Assembly: GCA_043763845.1 (NCBI GenBank)
Contig: JAYULE010000052.1
Span: 1 to 64,000, forward strand
DNA: 64,000 bases
Source of the DNA: Pseudopedobacter sp043763845
GTDB taxonomy: Bacteria; Bacteroidota; Bacteroidia; Sphingobacteriales; Sphingobacteriaceae
Reading direction: 5' to 3'
Shown here in pieces: positions 36,682-45,125 of this stretch; position 1 is the first letter of the stretch, and the number at the start of each line of letters is the position of its first letter. Under the pieces are notes generated by a model that made no database searches, had not been told where the DNA came from, and worked only from the letters and a program-made list of their open reading frames with translations. The position numbers and the translations under genes are program-made.

Positions 36682-38115
36682 ATGAAACAACAATTTATTA
36701 ACGGACAGTTTGTTGATGCTTTAGATAAACAAGCCTTTGATGTGCTAAACCCAGCTACCGAGGAATTGGTAAGTTTGGTAAGTTTTGGCAACGATAAAGA
36801 TTGCCTTTTGGCGATTGATGCCGCACATTTGGCTTTTGCCACTTGGAGTAAAACTACCCCTTACCAACGGGCCGAAATATTAAAAAAAGCAGCGAACAAT
36901 ATCCGTGAAAAGATAGATGCAATTGCTCACGATATGGTGTTGGAAAGTGGCAAACCCCTACCCGAAGCCAAAGGAGAAATTGCCGTTGCCGCCAACCTAT
37001 TTGAGTGGTATGCCGAAGAAGCCAAACGCAGTTACGGTAAGGTTATACCTACCAACCGTATTGATAAACGAAGCAGCGTAATTTACCAACCAATGGGTGT
37101 AATTGGTATAATTACCGCTTGGAATTTCCCGGCCTATAACCCTGCTCGGGCTTGGGCAGCCGCTTTAGCCGCCGGCTGTACGGTGGTGGCAAAACCCGCT
37201 GAAGATACTCCGTTAACCGCTTACCATTTAGCCAATGCTTTGCAAAATGCTGGCTTGCCAAATGGAGTTTTAAATATAGTTTTGGGCAATGCTCCCGCAA
37301 TTGGGCAGGCAATGTTACATCATCCACAGTTAAAAAAAATAAGCTTTACGGGCAGTACCCGTGTGGGTAAATTATTAATGGATGGCGCATCAAAAACACA
37401 TACCAAGCTATCGTTAGAGTTAGGCGGTAACGCCCCTGTTTTAATTTTCGATGATGTTGATGTAGATGCTATTGCTAAAACTGCAGCCATTTCACGATTC
37501 CGTAATAATGGGCAAGTTTGTACCTCGGCACAACGATTTTATGTGCATAAAAATATTTTCGAAGAATTTAAAACTTTGATTACCAAATATGTATCGGATC
37601 TTAAAGTAGGAAATGGTTTTGATGATGGTGTAAATGTTGGGCCGCTTATTACCAAAAAACAGCAAGACAGTGTGTTGGCTTTGTTGGATAAAGCAAAAGC
37701 CGAAGGTGCCGAAATTTTAACAGGTGGCGATATTCCATCTCAATTTAACAAAGGTTATTTTTTACAACCTTGTGTGGTGGCTGGCTTAACACAAACATCC
37801 GCATTAGCGCAAAACGAAATTTTTGGACCTGTTTTACCACTTTTCTCTTTCGAAGATTTAGACGATGCGATTGCAAAAGCAAACGATACTGAATATGGTT
37901 TAGCTGCTTACATTTTTACAAACAATTTGAAAACTGCTACTCTAACATCCGAAAAGTTAGAATTTGGCATTGTAGGCATTAACGAATGGGCTCCACACGG
38001 CACCGAATCGCCTTTTGGCGGATGGAAACAAAGCGGCCAAGGCCACGAAAGTGGCAGCGAAGGTTTGTTTGAATATTTAGAAAAGAAGTTGATAAGTGTG
38101 GGTGGGTTGGCTTAA
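36682..38115 (+). CDS. gabD: NAD(P)-dependent succinate-semialdehyde dehydrogenase
   Basis: 477 aa aldehyde dehydrogenase. It has the oxyanion Asn in ITAWNFPAYNPARAW (Asn148), NAD(P)-binding VVAKPAEDTPLTAYH, the general base Glu246 in SLELGGNAPV and the nucleophile Cys280 in NNGQVCTSAQRF. Sequence and size fit GabD-type succinate-semialdehyde dehydrogenases, oxidising the gabT product to succinate for the TCA cycle. Other omega-semialdehydes are possible substrates. It is followed by a 260-bp repeat-containing gap. Confidence 0.82.
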   Translation: MKQQFINGQFVDALDKQAFDVLNPATEELVSLVSFGNDKDCLLAIDAAHLAFATWSKTTPYQRAEILKKAANNIREKIDAIAHDMVLESGKPLPEAKGEIAVAANLFEWYAEEAKRSYGKVIPTNRIDKRSSVIYQPMGVIGIITAWNFPAYNPARAWAAALAAGCTVVAKPAEDTPLTAYHLANALQNAGLPNGVLNIVLGNAPAIGQAMLHHPQLKKISFTGSTRVGKLLMDGASKTHTKLSLELGGNAPVLIFDDVDVDAIAKTAAISRFRNNGQVCTSAQRFYVHKNIFEEFKTLITKYVSDLKVGNGFDDGVNVGPLITKKQQDSVLALLDKAKAEGAEILTGGDIPSQFNKGYFLQPCVVAGLTQTSALAQNEIFGPVLPLFSFEDLDDAIAKANDTEYGLAAYIFTNNLKTATLTSEKLEFGIVGINEWAPHGTESPFGGWKQSGQGHESGSEGLFEYLEKKLISVGGLA

Positions 38116-38121
38116 GATGTT

Positions 38122-38307
38122 TTCGCTCTAAAGCGAAGCCTTCCTTTAATAAAGTATATAAAAACCGAAGTTTAGGAAGTCTTCGCTCTAAAGCTAAGCC
38201 TTCCTTTAATAAAGTATAAAAAATACAGGCTTTATTACCGTGGTTGCTGGCACATCAAACACAAATATATTAGAAAAGGAAGGCTTCGCTTGTAGCGAAG
38301 ACTTCCT
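38122..38307. repeat. Palindromic repeat cluster between gabD and the NhaC-like gene
   Basis: Two direct copies of an AAGCGAAGCCTTCC-containing unit lie at 38122-38158 and 38181-38217. A third copy occurs as a strong hairpin (GGAAGGCTTCGCT / AGCGAAGACTTCC) at 38277-38307. Between them is TATTACCGTGGTTGCTGGCA, nearly the same as a core in the 41.8-42.2 kb array. The 260-bp gap shows nothing else and may terminate or attenuate the upstream transcript. Confidence 0.65.
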
Positions 38308-38375
38308 AAAAAAATACAGAAAAAATTGGCTCAAAGCGAACTATTCCTTAAAAAAACAATAAAAACCAACAAACT

Positions 38376-39746
38376 ATGCCTTACGGAGCACTCGCATTAA
38401 TACCACCACTTGTAGTTATTTTACTAGCTATAAAATTACGGGCATCGTTCGAGGCTTTGCTAATTGGTTGCGTGGTAGGTTTTATGATTATTGGCTATTA
38501 CGAAAATACTAACTTCTTTACTAATTTAATACAAACATTATATAAAGTAATGCGTGAAGAAAGCACAGTTTGGGTAATTTTGGTTTGTGGTTTATACGGC
38601 TCGCTTATTTGCTTAATGGTACGCAGTGGCGGTGCTGTAAAATTTGGCGAAGATATGTTACGCTACATAAAAACCAAACGAGTTGCCTTATTTGGCACTT
38701 GGTTTTTAGGGTTATTTATATTTTTAGACGATTACCTTAGTGCCTTAACCGTAGGCGTAACAATGAAAAAAATTACCGACCATTTTAAAATTCCTCGCGA
38801 GTATTTGGCTTATATTGTAAACACCACGGCCGCCCCTTGGTGCGTGATTGTACCACTATCTACCTGGACAATTTTTGTAGGTGCTATTTTAGAAAAATCA
38901 AACTTTGCCGCTGCGGGTCAAGGTGCGCATACCTATCTTTCTATCATCCCTTTTATAGCTTATAGTTGGGTTTCGGTATTGCTAGTTCCGCTTTTTATTT
39001 TGGGAGTTTTTCCTCATTTTAAAAAGTTAAAATTGGCACATATTAGGGCGCAAGAAACAGGCGAAACTGTCCCGAAAGGTCTAAAAATGGCTGGCGTAGC
39101 AATGGAACATTACAATCCTAACCAAAAATCTAATTCGCTTTATTTTATACTCCCTATTTTGGTAACCTTAGGTTTTACTTTTTATATGGATTATGATGCT
39201 TTAAAAGGCGTTATTATAGGCATATTTTTTACGTTTGTTTATTATTTAGTTAAAAAATTAGGCACTTTTCAACAACTTAGCGAAACAATTTTTACTGGCT
39301 TCAACAGTATGGTTTACGCTTTGGCTTTAGTTGTTATCAGTTATGTTTTAAAAGAAGTTGGCGATAAAATGGGCTTAACTACCTACGTAATAGAAAGCGT
39401 AAAACCTTTAATAAGTAAAGAGTTGCTTCCAGTAATTATTTTTGTAGCCATATCGTTAATTTGCTATACCACAGGCTCGTCTTGGGGAGTGTATGCGGTG
39501 GTAATTCCAATTGTTATCCCGCTGGCGCAGAGTTTGGGTGCACACGTATTTATGAGCATTGGTGCGGTGGTAAGTGCTGGCGTATTTGGGTCTAATGCTT
39601 GCTTGTACAGCGATGCTACCATTTTAACATCGCAAAGTACCGAAGTTAACAACCTGCAACATTCGTTTTCGCAATTGCCTTATGCGCTAACAGCCTTTGT
39701 TTTATCGGGTATTATTTATGTGATTTTAGGCTACACCTTAACCTAA
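38376..39746 (+). CDS. NhaC-family carrier (Na+/H+ antiporter superfamily)
   Basis: 456 aa membrane protein with about 11 hydrophobic segments. The conserved parts (LFIFLDDYLSALTVGVTMKK; NTTAAPWCVIVPLSTWTIF; ICYTTGSSWGVYAVVIPIVI; SNACLYSDATILTSQSTEVN) match the NhaC family (PF03553). Some members exchange organic acids or amino acids rather than only Na+/H+. Its position between gabD and two more amine/amino-acid genes suggests it may move GABA or a related amine across the inner membrane. That substrate is inference. Confidence 0.78.
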   Translation: MPYGALALIPPLVVILLAIKLRASFEALLIGCVVGFMIIGYYENTNFFTNLIQTLYKVMREESTVWVILVCGLYGSLICLMVRSGGAVKFGEDMLRYIKTKRVALFGTWFLGLFIFLDDYLSALTVGVTMKKITDHFKIPREYLAYIVNTTAAPWCVIVPLSTWTIFVGAILEKSNFAAAGQGAHTYLSIIPFIAYSWVSVLLVPLFILGVFPHFKKLKLAHIRAQETGETVPKGLKMAGVAMEHYNPNQKSNSLYFILPILVTLGFTFYMDYDALKGVIIGIFFTFVYYLVKKLGTFQQLSETIFTGFNSMVYALALVVISYVLKEVGDKMGLTTYVIESVKPLISKELLPVIIFVAISLICYTTGSSWGVYAVVIPIVIPLAQSLGAHVFMSIGAVVSAGVFGSNACLYSDATILTSQSTEVNNLQHSFSQLPYALTAFVLSGIIYVILGYTLT

Positions 39747-39752
39747 ACGGTA

Positions 39753-40412
39753 ATGAGCAATACACCATTTACATACAGCCAAATATTACCTAACGGTTTG
39801 TTAATTTCCAATTTATTGCCTAAACACGCCGATAAATTAGAAGCCTTGCAACGCATTGTTTTTCCATCGTTAGCCGAAGACGAATTAATTTTATCCAAAC
39901 ATTATTTGCACCACTATAAAATTTTTGCAGAAGGGCAATTTGTAATTTTAGATGGAGAGGAAGTTATTGGAATGACTACCACTATGCGTTGCGATTTTGA
40001 TTTTGATAACCATCACCACACTTTTAAAGAAACCATATCGGGCGGTTGGATGCACAATCACAACCCTAACGGACAATGGCTTTATGGTTTAGATGTTGGC
40101 GTTCATCCCAATTATCGAGGTAAAGGTTTAGCCCGAGAATTGTACCGAGCTAGACAAAATTTAGCTTTACATTTGAAACTTAAAGGACAATTAACCGTTG
40201 GTTTAATGAGCGGTTTTGGGGCGGTAAGTCAGCAATTTACGCCCGAAGAATATTACCAACAATTGCTGCAAAGCCAACGTAGCGACCCTACTTTAGGGCC
40301 TCAACTAAAAATCGGGTTTAAGCCACTTGCTTTAATTAAAGATTACGTAAACGACCCATCTTGTGGCAATTGTGGGGTTTTACTTCAACTAGATATTCAA
40401 ACCATTATTTAA
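39753..40412 (+). CDS. GNAT-family N-acetyltransferase
   Basis: 219 aa. The acetyl-CoA loop is seen in GLDVGVHPNYRGKGLARELY (about 112-131), the standard R/Q-x-x-G-x-G/A motif. The N-terminal ILPNGLLISNLLPKHADKLE and the C-terminal CGNCGVLLQLDI are not family-specific. It lies 6 bp after the NhaC-like gene and 5 bp before the second transaminase, so it is part of the unit. An amine in this pathway, such as a polyamine, may be its substrate, but that is not shown. Confidence 0.75.
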   Translation: MSNTPFTYSQILPNGLLISNLLPKHADKLEALQRIVFPSLAEDELILSKHYLHHYKIFAEGQFVILDGEEVIGMTTTMRCDFDFDNHHHTFKETISGGWMHNHNPNGQWLYGLDVGVHPNYRGKGLARELYRARQNLALHLKLKGQLTVGLMSGFGAVSQQFTPEEYYQQLLQSQRSDPTLGPQLKIGFKPLALIKDYVNDPSCGNCGVLLQLDIQTII

Positions 40413-40417
40413 AAATT

Positions 40418-41764
40418 ATGTCGCACATACAATTAAACACAGCATTACCTGGCCCAAAAGCTCAGTTAGTCTTAGAACGAAGAAAAAACGCATTGCCAGC
40501 TGGTTTGGCAAAATCAACGGAAGTGGTAGTAGAAAAAGCATTAGGTGCTTTAGTTTGGGATGTAGATGGTAATCAACTGATAGACTTAGCTGGCGGAATT
40601 GGGATGATGAACGTTGGCCATTGCCACCCAAAGGTGGTAGCAGCTATTAAAGCACAAGCCGATAAATACTTGCATACTTGCGCTTTGGTAACCACAATGG
40701 AACCATACATTGATTTAGCCGAGTTGATGAACAGTTTAACACCAGGCAATTTCACGAAAAAAACTTTGTTGGCCAGTTCGGGTTCCGAAGCGGTGGAGAA
40801 CGCCATTAACGTTTCTAAATATTACACCAAACGTAACGCAGTTTTATGTTTCGAGGGGGCATACCACGGCCGTACGTTGCTTACGCTGAGTTTAACCAGC
40901 AAATATGCCTTGTTTAAGAAAGGTATGGGCTCTTTTGTATCTGATATTTACCGCATACCCGCACCAAATTTATACCGAAAAATTGCTGGTATGACGGATG
41001 AAGAATACATCAACTATTTTATCAAACAATTAGATATTGCCTTTATATCTCAAGTTGATCCCGAATCTTTAGCTGCCATCATCATCGAACCTATTTTAGG
41101 CGAAGGTGGTTTTATACAAATGCCTAAAGCTTACTTGCAAAAAATTAGGGAAGTTTGTGATAAATACGGCATTGTAATGATAGCGGATGAAATACAATGT
41201 GGTGCCGCCCGTACAGGTAAATTTTTCGCTATTGAGCATACAGGCGTAGTGCCCGATATTGTGGTTAGTGCAAAATCTATTGGTGCCGGTATGCCCATTA
41301 GCGCAACCACTGGCCGAGCCGAAATTATGGATGCACCCCATTTAGGTGGTGTCGGTGGCACTTATGGTGGTAACCCATTGGCTTGTGTTGCTGCAATTGA
41401 AGCCATAAATATTTTAAAGAGTGAGGAATTTTTAAGCCAGGTAAATCATTTGGGCAACATTATTCAAACTACTTTAGAGGGCTGGAAAGATAAATATTCT
41501 ATTATTGGCGATGTACGTGGCATTGGTGCTATGCGCTTAATAGAATTTGTAAAAGACCGCAACAGCAAAGACCCCGACCCCGATATTACCCTTGAAATTA
41601 TTAAAGATGCCGTAAGTAAAGGTTTAATTATGATTAGAGCTGGTTTATTTAGCAATTGTTTGCGCTTGTTGCCACCTGTGGTGATAACCGATGAGCAAAT
41701 TGTGGAGGCTTTAGGAGTTTTGGAAGGGGCGATAGCTAGAGCGTGTAATAAAGTGAAAATTTAA
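40418..41764 (+). CDS. gabT: Class III aminotransferase, 4-aminobutyrate aminotransferase-like (2)
   Basis: 448 aa from the ATG at 40418, giving MSHIQLNTALPGPKAQ. The frame is open upstream to 40361, but that part overlaps the GNAT gene, so the later start is chosen. PLP motifs are LLASSGSEAVENAINVSKYY, AYHGRTLLTLSLTSK, MIADEIQCGAARTGKF and Lys286 in SAKSIGAGMP. The region DEIQCGAARTG differs from DEVQSGFGRTG of the first transaminase, so the two probably take different amines. It is the last gene of the plus-strand unit. Confidence 0.82.
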   Translation: MSHIQLNTALPGPKAQLVLERRKNALPAGLAKSTEVVVEKALGALVWDVDGNQLIDLAGGIGMMNVGHCHPKVVAAIKAQADKYLHTCALVTTMEPYIDLAELMNSLTPGNFTKKTLLASSGSEAVENAINVSKYYTKRNAVLCFEGAYHGRTLLTLSLTSKYALFKKGMGSFVSDIYRIPAPNLYRKIAGMTDEEYINYFIKQLDIAFISQVDPESLAAIIIEPILGEGGFIQMPKAYLQKIREVCDKYGIVMIADEIQCGAARTGKFFAIEHTGVVPDIVVSAKSIGAGMPISATTGRAEIMDAPHLGGVGGTYGGNPLACVAAIEAINILKSEEFLSQVNHLGNIIQTTLEGWKDKYSIIGDVRGIGAMRLIEFVKDRNSKDPDPDITLEIIKDAVSKGLIMIRAGLFSNCLRLLPPVVITDEQIVEALGVLEGAIARACNKVKI

Positions 41765-41783
41765 AAGTGAAAATGGTACTCAT

Positions 41784-42225
41784 TTTGTCACTCCGAGTGA
41801 AATGCTTGTCACTCTGAGTGCAACGAAGTGTCTCCGTTTTATATACACTTCACTTCGTTATGAGTGACAAGGTATTTTGAATAACGGGTCGTTTTTTTGT
41901 CACTCAAAGCGAAGCGTGGAGTCTAATACCTTTTTTTCTCGAACAGCAAATACTAATTTTTTTGCGACTTTTCACTTAGTTGAGAATGACAGGTTTTTTG
42001 TCACTTAGAGCGAAGCGTGGAATCTATTACCGTGTTTGCTGGAACAGCAAATACTGATACTTTTTGAGACTCTTCACTTTGTTCTGAGTGACAGGTTTTT
42101 TGTCACTCAGAGCGAAGCGTGGAGTCTATTACTGTGTTTGCTGGAACAGCAAATACTAATACTTTTTGAGACCCTTCACTTTGTTTTGAGTGACACAGAT
42201 ACTCTTCACTTCGTTCAGAGTGACA
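41784..42225. repeat. Array of ~100-bp inverted-repeat units
   Basis: Three similar units start at 41899, 42000 and 42102 (period 101-102 bp). Each begins GTCACT..AGCGAAGCGTGGA, contains TATTACCGTGTTTGCTGGAA (or a variant) in the middle, and ends with an arm like TTCACTTTGTTCTGAGTGAC that can pair with its beginning. Shorter related hairpins flank them at 41784-41872 and 42186-42225. It fills the gap between the convergent genes ending at 41764 and 42262. The 95-aa frame at 42036-42323 is read through these repeats and is not a gene. No variable spacers, so not CRISPR. Confidence 0.75.
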
Positions 42226-42261
42226 AATTAAGACGCTTCACTTCCTTTTATTCACAGGTTT

Positions 42262-42732
42262 TTAATACAGTTTACTTTTATTTTTTTCGTTTTCGAAAAC
42301 AACATCAACCGCTGGTGGGTTAATTTTACAAGCTAAAACAGCCAATTCGTCACAACGCTCGTTTTCTACATGGCCGTTGTGCCCTTTAACCCAAGTAAAT
42401 TTCACATGTTGGTTTTTATAAACCGCTAAAAATCGCATCCAAAGGTCTTTGTTTTTTTTACCTGCAAATCCTTTTTTAACCCATCCAAAAACCCATTTTT
42501 TCTCTACCGAATCAATCACATATTTAGAATCAGAATAAACCATAACTTCTTGATTTAATGCTTTTATGGCTTCTAAACCACGGCAAACAGCCATTAACTC
42601 CATACGGTTATTGGTGGTTAAACGGTAACCTTCGGTAATTTCTTTATAATGTATACCCGATTTTAAAATCACACTAAAACCACCAGGGCCAGGGTTACCA
42701 CTGCAAGCTCCATCGGTATAAATTTCAATCAT
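42262..42732 (-). CDS. rnhA: Ribonuclease HI
   Basis: 156 aa. It cleaves the RNA strand of RNA-DNA hybrids. Metal-binding residues are visible: Asp7 in EIYTDGACSGNPGPGG, Glu in NRMELMAVCRGLEA, Asp in VYSDSKYVIDSV and Asp in NERCDELAVLA, plus the basic handle KKWVFGWVKKGFAGKKNKDL. The length is standard. The 3' end abuts the repeat array. Confidence 0.95.
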   Translation of the reverse strand: MIEIYTDGACSGNPGPGGFSVILKSGIHYKEITEGYRLTTNNRMELMAVCRGLEAIKALNQEVMVYSDSKYVIDSVEKKWVFGWVKKGFAGKKNKDLWMRFLAVYKNQHVKFTWVKGHNGHVENERCDELAVLACKINPPAVDVVFENEKNKSKLY

Positions 42733-42771
42733 ATTGTAAAAATAAAAAAAATGATTAATAAATATTACCTA

Positions 42772-42818
42772 ATTGATGCCTTCGCTTAAAGCGAATGCAT
42801 CAAAGCGAAGGCATCAAT
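42772..42818. repeat. REP-like hairpin with perfect 16-bp arms
   Basis: Arms ATTGATGCCTTCGCTT and AAGCGAAGGCATCAAT are perfect complements around a 15-nt loop. It lies in the 197-bp gap between acs (upstream) and rnhA, both on the minus strand. It could act as a terminator or mRNA-stabilising hairpin for acs. Confidence 0.6.
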
Positions 42819-42929
42819 AAATCCTAAATAATTGCAATTTTATTGCAAACTTTAAAATGGGTTGGTTTTATTTATGAGTATTTTAATTATTACTCCCCAC
42901 TTTCTTACTAACTAATAACCACTCTGTCT

Positions 42930-44837
42930 TTAAACTCTTTCGTTTTTAATGGCTTCTACTACGCTGGGGTCTAAAAGTGTAGAGGTATCTCCCAAATTTT
43001 CAATTTCTCCTTCGGCAATTTTACGAAGTATGCGGCGCATAATTTTACCCGACCGTGTTTTGGGTAAACCCGTTACAAACTGTATTTTATCGGGTTTGGC
43101 AATGGCACCAATTATTCGGCTAACTGTCATGGTAATATCTTGGCGGGTAAGTTGGGCATCCATAATATGTTTGTTTAAAATTACAAAAGCATAAATACCT
43201 TGGCCTTTTATAGCGTGTGGGTAACCAACAACTGCCGACTCTACCACATCGGTAAACATATTAATGGCATTTTCTACCTCTGCCGTACCTATGCGGTGGC
43301 CCGATACGTTTATCACATCATCAACCCTACCCGTAATTCGGTAATTGCCATCTTCGTCTCGCATACAGCCATCACCAGTAAAATACATATTTGGGTAAGT
43401 TGCAAAATAATTTATACGGCAACGTTCGTGGTCGTTGTAGGTGGTACGCAACATTCCTGGCCACGGAAACTTAATACATAAATTGCCCGATACGCCATTT
43501 CCTAAAATCTCATTTCCGTTTTCATCAACTAAAATAGGTTGTATCCCCGGTAAGGGTAAAGTAGCAAAGCAAGGTTTGGTAGGCGTAATCCCCGCTAAGG
43601 GCGAAATTAAAATACCGCCAGTTTCGGTTTGCCACCAAGTATCTACAATGGGGCAGTTGCGTTTGCCAATGTTTTCGTTATACCATTTCCAAGCTTCTTC
43701 GTTTATGGGTTCGCCTACCGAACCTAGCACCTTTAACGATGATAAATCTTTATCTTTCACAAAACCCAACCCCGATTGCATTAACGATCTTATGGCAGTA
43801 GGTGCAGTGTAAAGCACATTAACTTTATATTTGTCAACAATATCCCAAAACCTTCCAGCATCGGGGTAAGTAAGTACACCTTCGAACATTAGGGTGGTTG
43901 CGCCTATTGCCAAAGGCCCGTAAACAATGTACGAGTGGCCGGTTATCCAACCAATATCGGCGGTGCAAAAGTAAATATCTCCGGGTTGGTATTGAAACAC
44001 GTTTTGAAAACTGTAACCTGCATACACCATATAGCCACCACAGGTATGCACCACTCCTTTTGGTTTGCCAGTACTGCCCGATGTATATAAAATAAAAAGT
44101 TCGTCTTCAGCATCCATTTCCTCGGCTTTGTTGCCATGCATTCCTAATGTTTCGGCTTTTTTAATCTCATCTTCCCACCAAACATCACGACCTTTAATCA
44201 TTGCTATTGGGGTGCGGGTTCGGGTTAAAACAATCACTTTTTTTACCGATGGGCATTGTACCAAGGCATCGTCTATCACGTTTTTTAAAGGAATATCTTT
44301 AGCTCCTCTAAATCCGCCATCGGCAGTTATTACTAAGCTGCAAGTGGCATCGTTAATTCTATCGGCAATAGATTGTGCCGAAAAACCACCAAAAACAACT
44401 GAATGAATGGCACCAATGCGGGCGCAAGCTAAAACGGCTATGGCCAGTTCGGGCACCATAGGCATGTAAATGCAAATACGGTCGCCTTTTTTTGCACCAT
44501 TGTTTTTTAGCGCATTGGCAAATAAACAAACTTGTTGGTGTAATTGGCTGTAAGTTAATATTCGGTGGTGCTCCTCGGGGTCATTAGGTTCCCAAATTAT
44601 GGCTGGCTGATTTCCATTTTCTTCTAAATGTCTATCAAGGCAGTTTTCGGTAATGTTAAGTTTGGCACCTTCGTACCATTTAATGTTTGGTGTTTTAAAA
44701 TCCCAATTTAAAACTTTATCCCATTTTTTTCGCCAGTAAAAATTATCGGCAATTTCGCCCCAAAACTCTTCGGGTTGGTCAATGCTTTTTTTATAAGCTT
44801 GGTTATATTCGGTTATGCTTTTTATTTGGAATGTCAT
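42930..44837 (-). CDS. acs: Acetyl-CoA synthetase
   Basis: 635 aa AMP-forming enzyme converting acetate, ATP and CoA to acetyl-CoA. Motifs are LFILYTSGSTGKPKGVVHTC (P-loop), VDTWWQTETGGILISPLAG (substrate pocket), YFTGDGCMRDEDGNYRITGR (hinge) and the C-terminal GLPKTRSGKIMRRILRK. The last contains the lysine that is regulated by acetylation in this family. Length and the N-terminal FWGEIADNFYWRKKWDKVLN are typical of Acs. Monocistronic by context. Confidence 0.96.
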   Translation of the reverse strand: MTFQIKSITEYNQAYKKSIDQPEEFWGEIADNFYWRKKWDKVLNWDFKTPNIKWYEGAKLNITENCLDRHLEENGNQPAIIWEPNDPEEHHRILTYSQLHQQVCLFANALKNNGAKKGDRICIYMPMVPELAIAVLACARIGAIHSVVFGGFSAQSIADRINDATCSLVITADGGFRGAKDIPLKNVIDDALVQCPSVKKVIVLTRTRTPIAMIKGRDVWWEDEIKKAETLGMHGNKAEEMDAEDELFILYTSGSTGKPKGVVHTCGGYMVYAGYSFQNVFQYQPGDIYFCTADIGWITGHSYIVYGPLAIGATTLMFEGVLTYPDAGRFWDIVDKYKVNVLYTAPTAIRSLMQSGLGFVKDKDLSSLKVLGSVGEPINEEAWKWYNENIGKRNCPIVDTWWQTETGGILISPLAGITPTKPCFATLPLPGIQPILVDENGNEILGNGVSGNLCIKFPWPGMLRTTYNDHERCRINYFATYPNMYFTGDGCMRDEDGNYRITGRVDDVINVSGHRIGTAEVENAINMFTDVVESAVVGYPHAIKGQGIYAFVILNKHIMDAQLTRQDITMTVSRIIGAIAKPDKIQFVTGLPKTRSGKIMRRILRKIAEGEIENLGDTSTLLDPSVVEAIKNERV

Positions 44838-44912
44838 TTTTAAATTTTGGTTTTATTGGTGGGTACAATTTAATTGTTTTTTTGGAATAAAGAATTTTTT
44901 TGTGGGAAGTTG

Positions 44913-45062
44913 GAAATGAGCGGCGGGCTTTGGGCGACGAGCTTCGGGCGGCAATGGGCGAGCTTCGGGCTGCGGGCTTAGAACAAGAGGCTGCGAGCTT
45001 TGAGCAGCGGGCGGAGATGGGCGGGCTTTGGGCGGGCTTTGGGCTTCGGGCAACGGGCATAG
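44913..45062. repeat. Degenerate G/C-rich short-repeat tract
   Basis: About 150 bp of loosely repeated units such as GCGGGCTTTGGGC and GAGCTTCGGGC, strikingly GC-rich against AT-rich surroundings. It lies upstream of acs and downstream of folK, both minus. Long frames in it (for example 44803-45060 minus, rich in Ser/Pro/Ala) come from the repetition and are not genes. Confidence 0.6.
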
Positions 45063-45125
45063 GAAGAGAGTAGATATGCTTAGGTATTCTAAAAAATAAT
45101 TAAATTAATGATGTAATTTTTAGTT

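Noticed and set aside
40361..40417. 19-residue extension of the second transaminase
   Set aside because: It overlaps the end of the GNAT gene out of frame. The ATG at 40418 follows that stop directly.
41784..42225. Possible CRISPR array
   Set aside because: Whole units are similar and form hairpins. There are no short identical repeats with unique spacers and no cas genes.
42036..42323. 95-aa open frame, plus strand
   Set aside because: It is read through the 101-102-bp repeat units (internally repetitive peptide) and then overlaps the end of rnhA on the other strand.
44803..45060. 85-aa and 66-aa Ser/Pro/Ala-rich frames, minus strand
   Set aside because: They arise from the degenerate G/C-rich repeat, and the first overlaps the acs start region.
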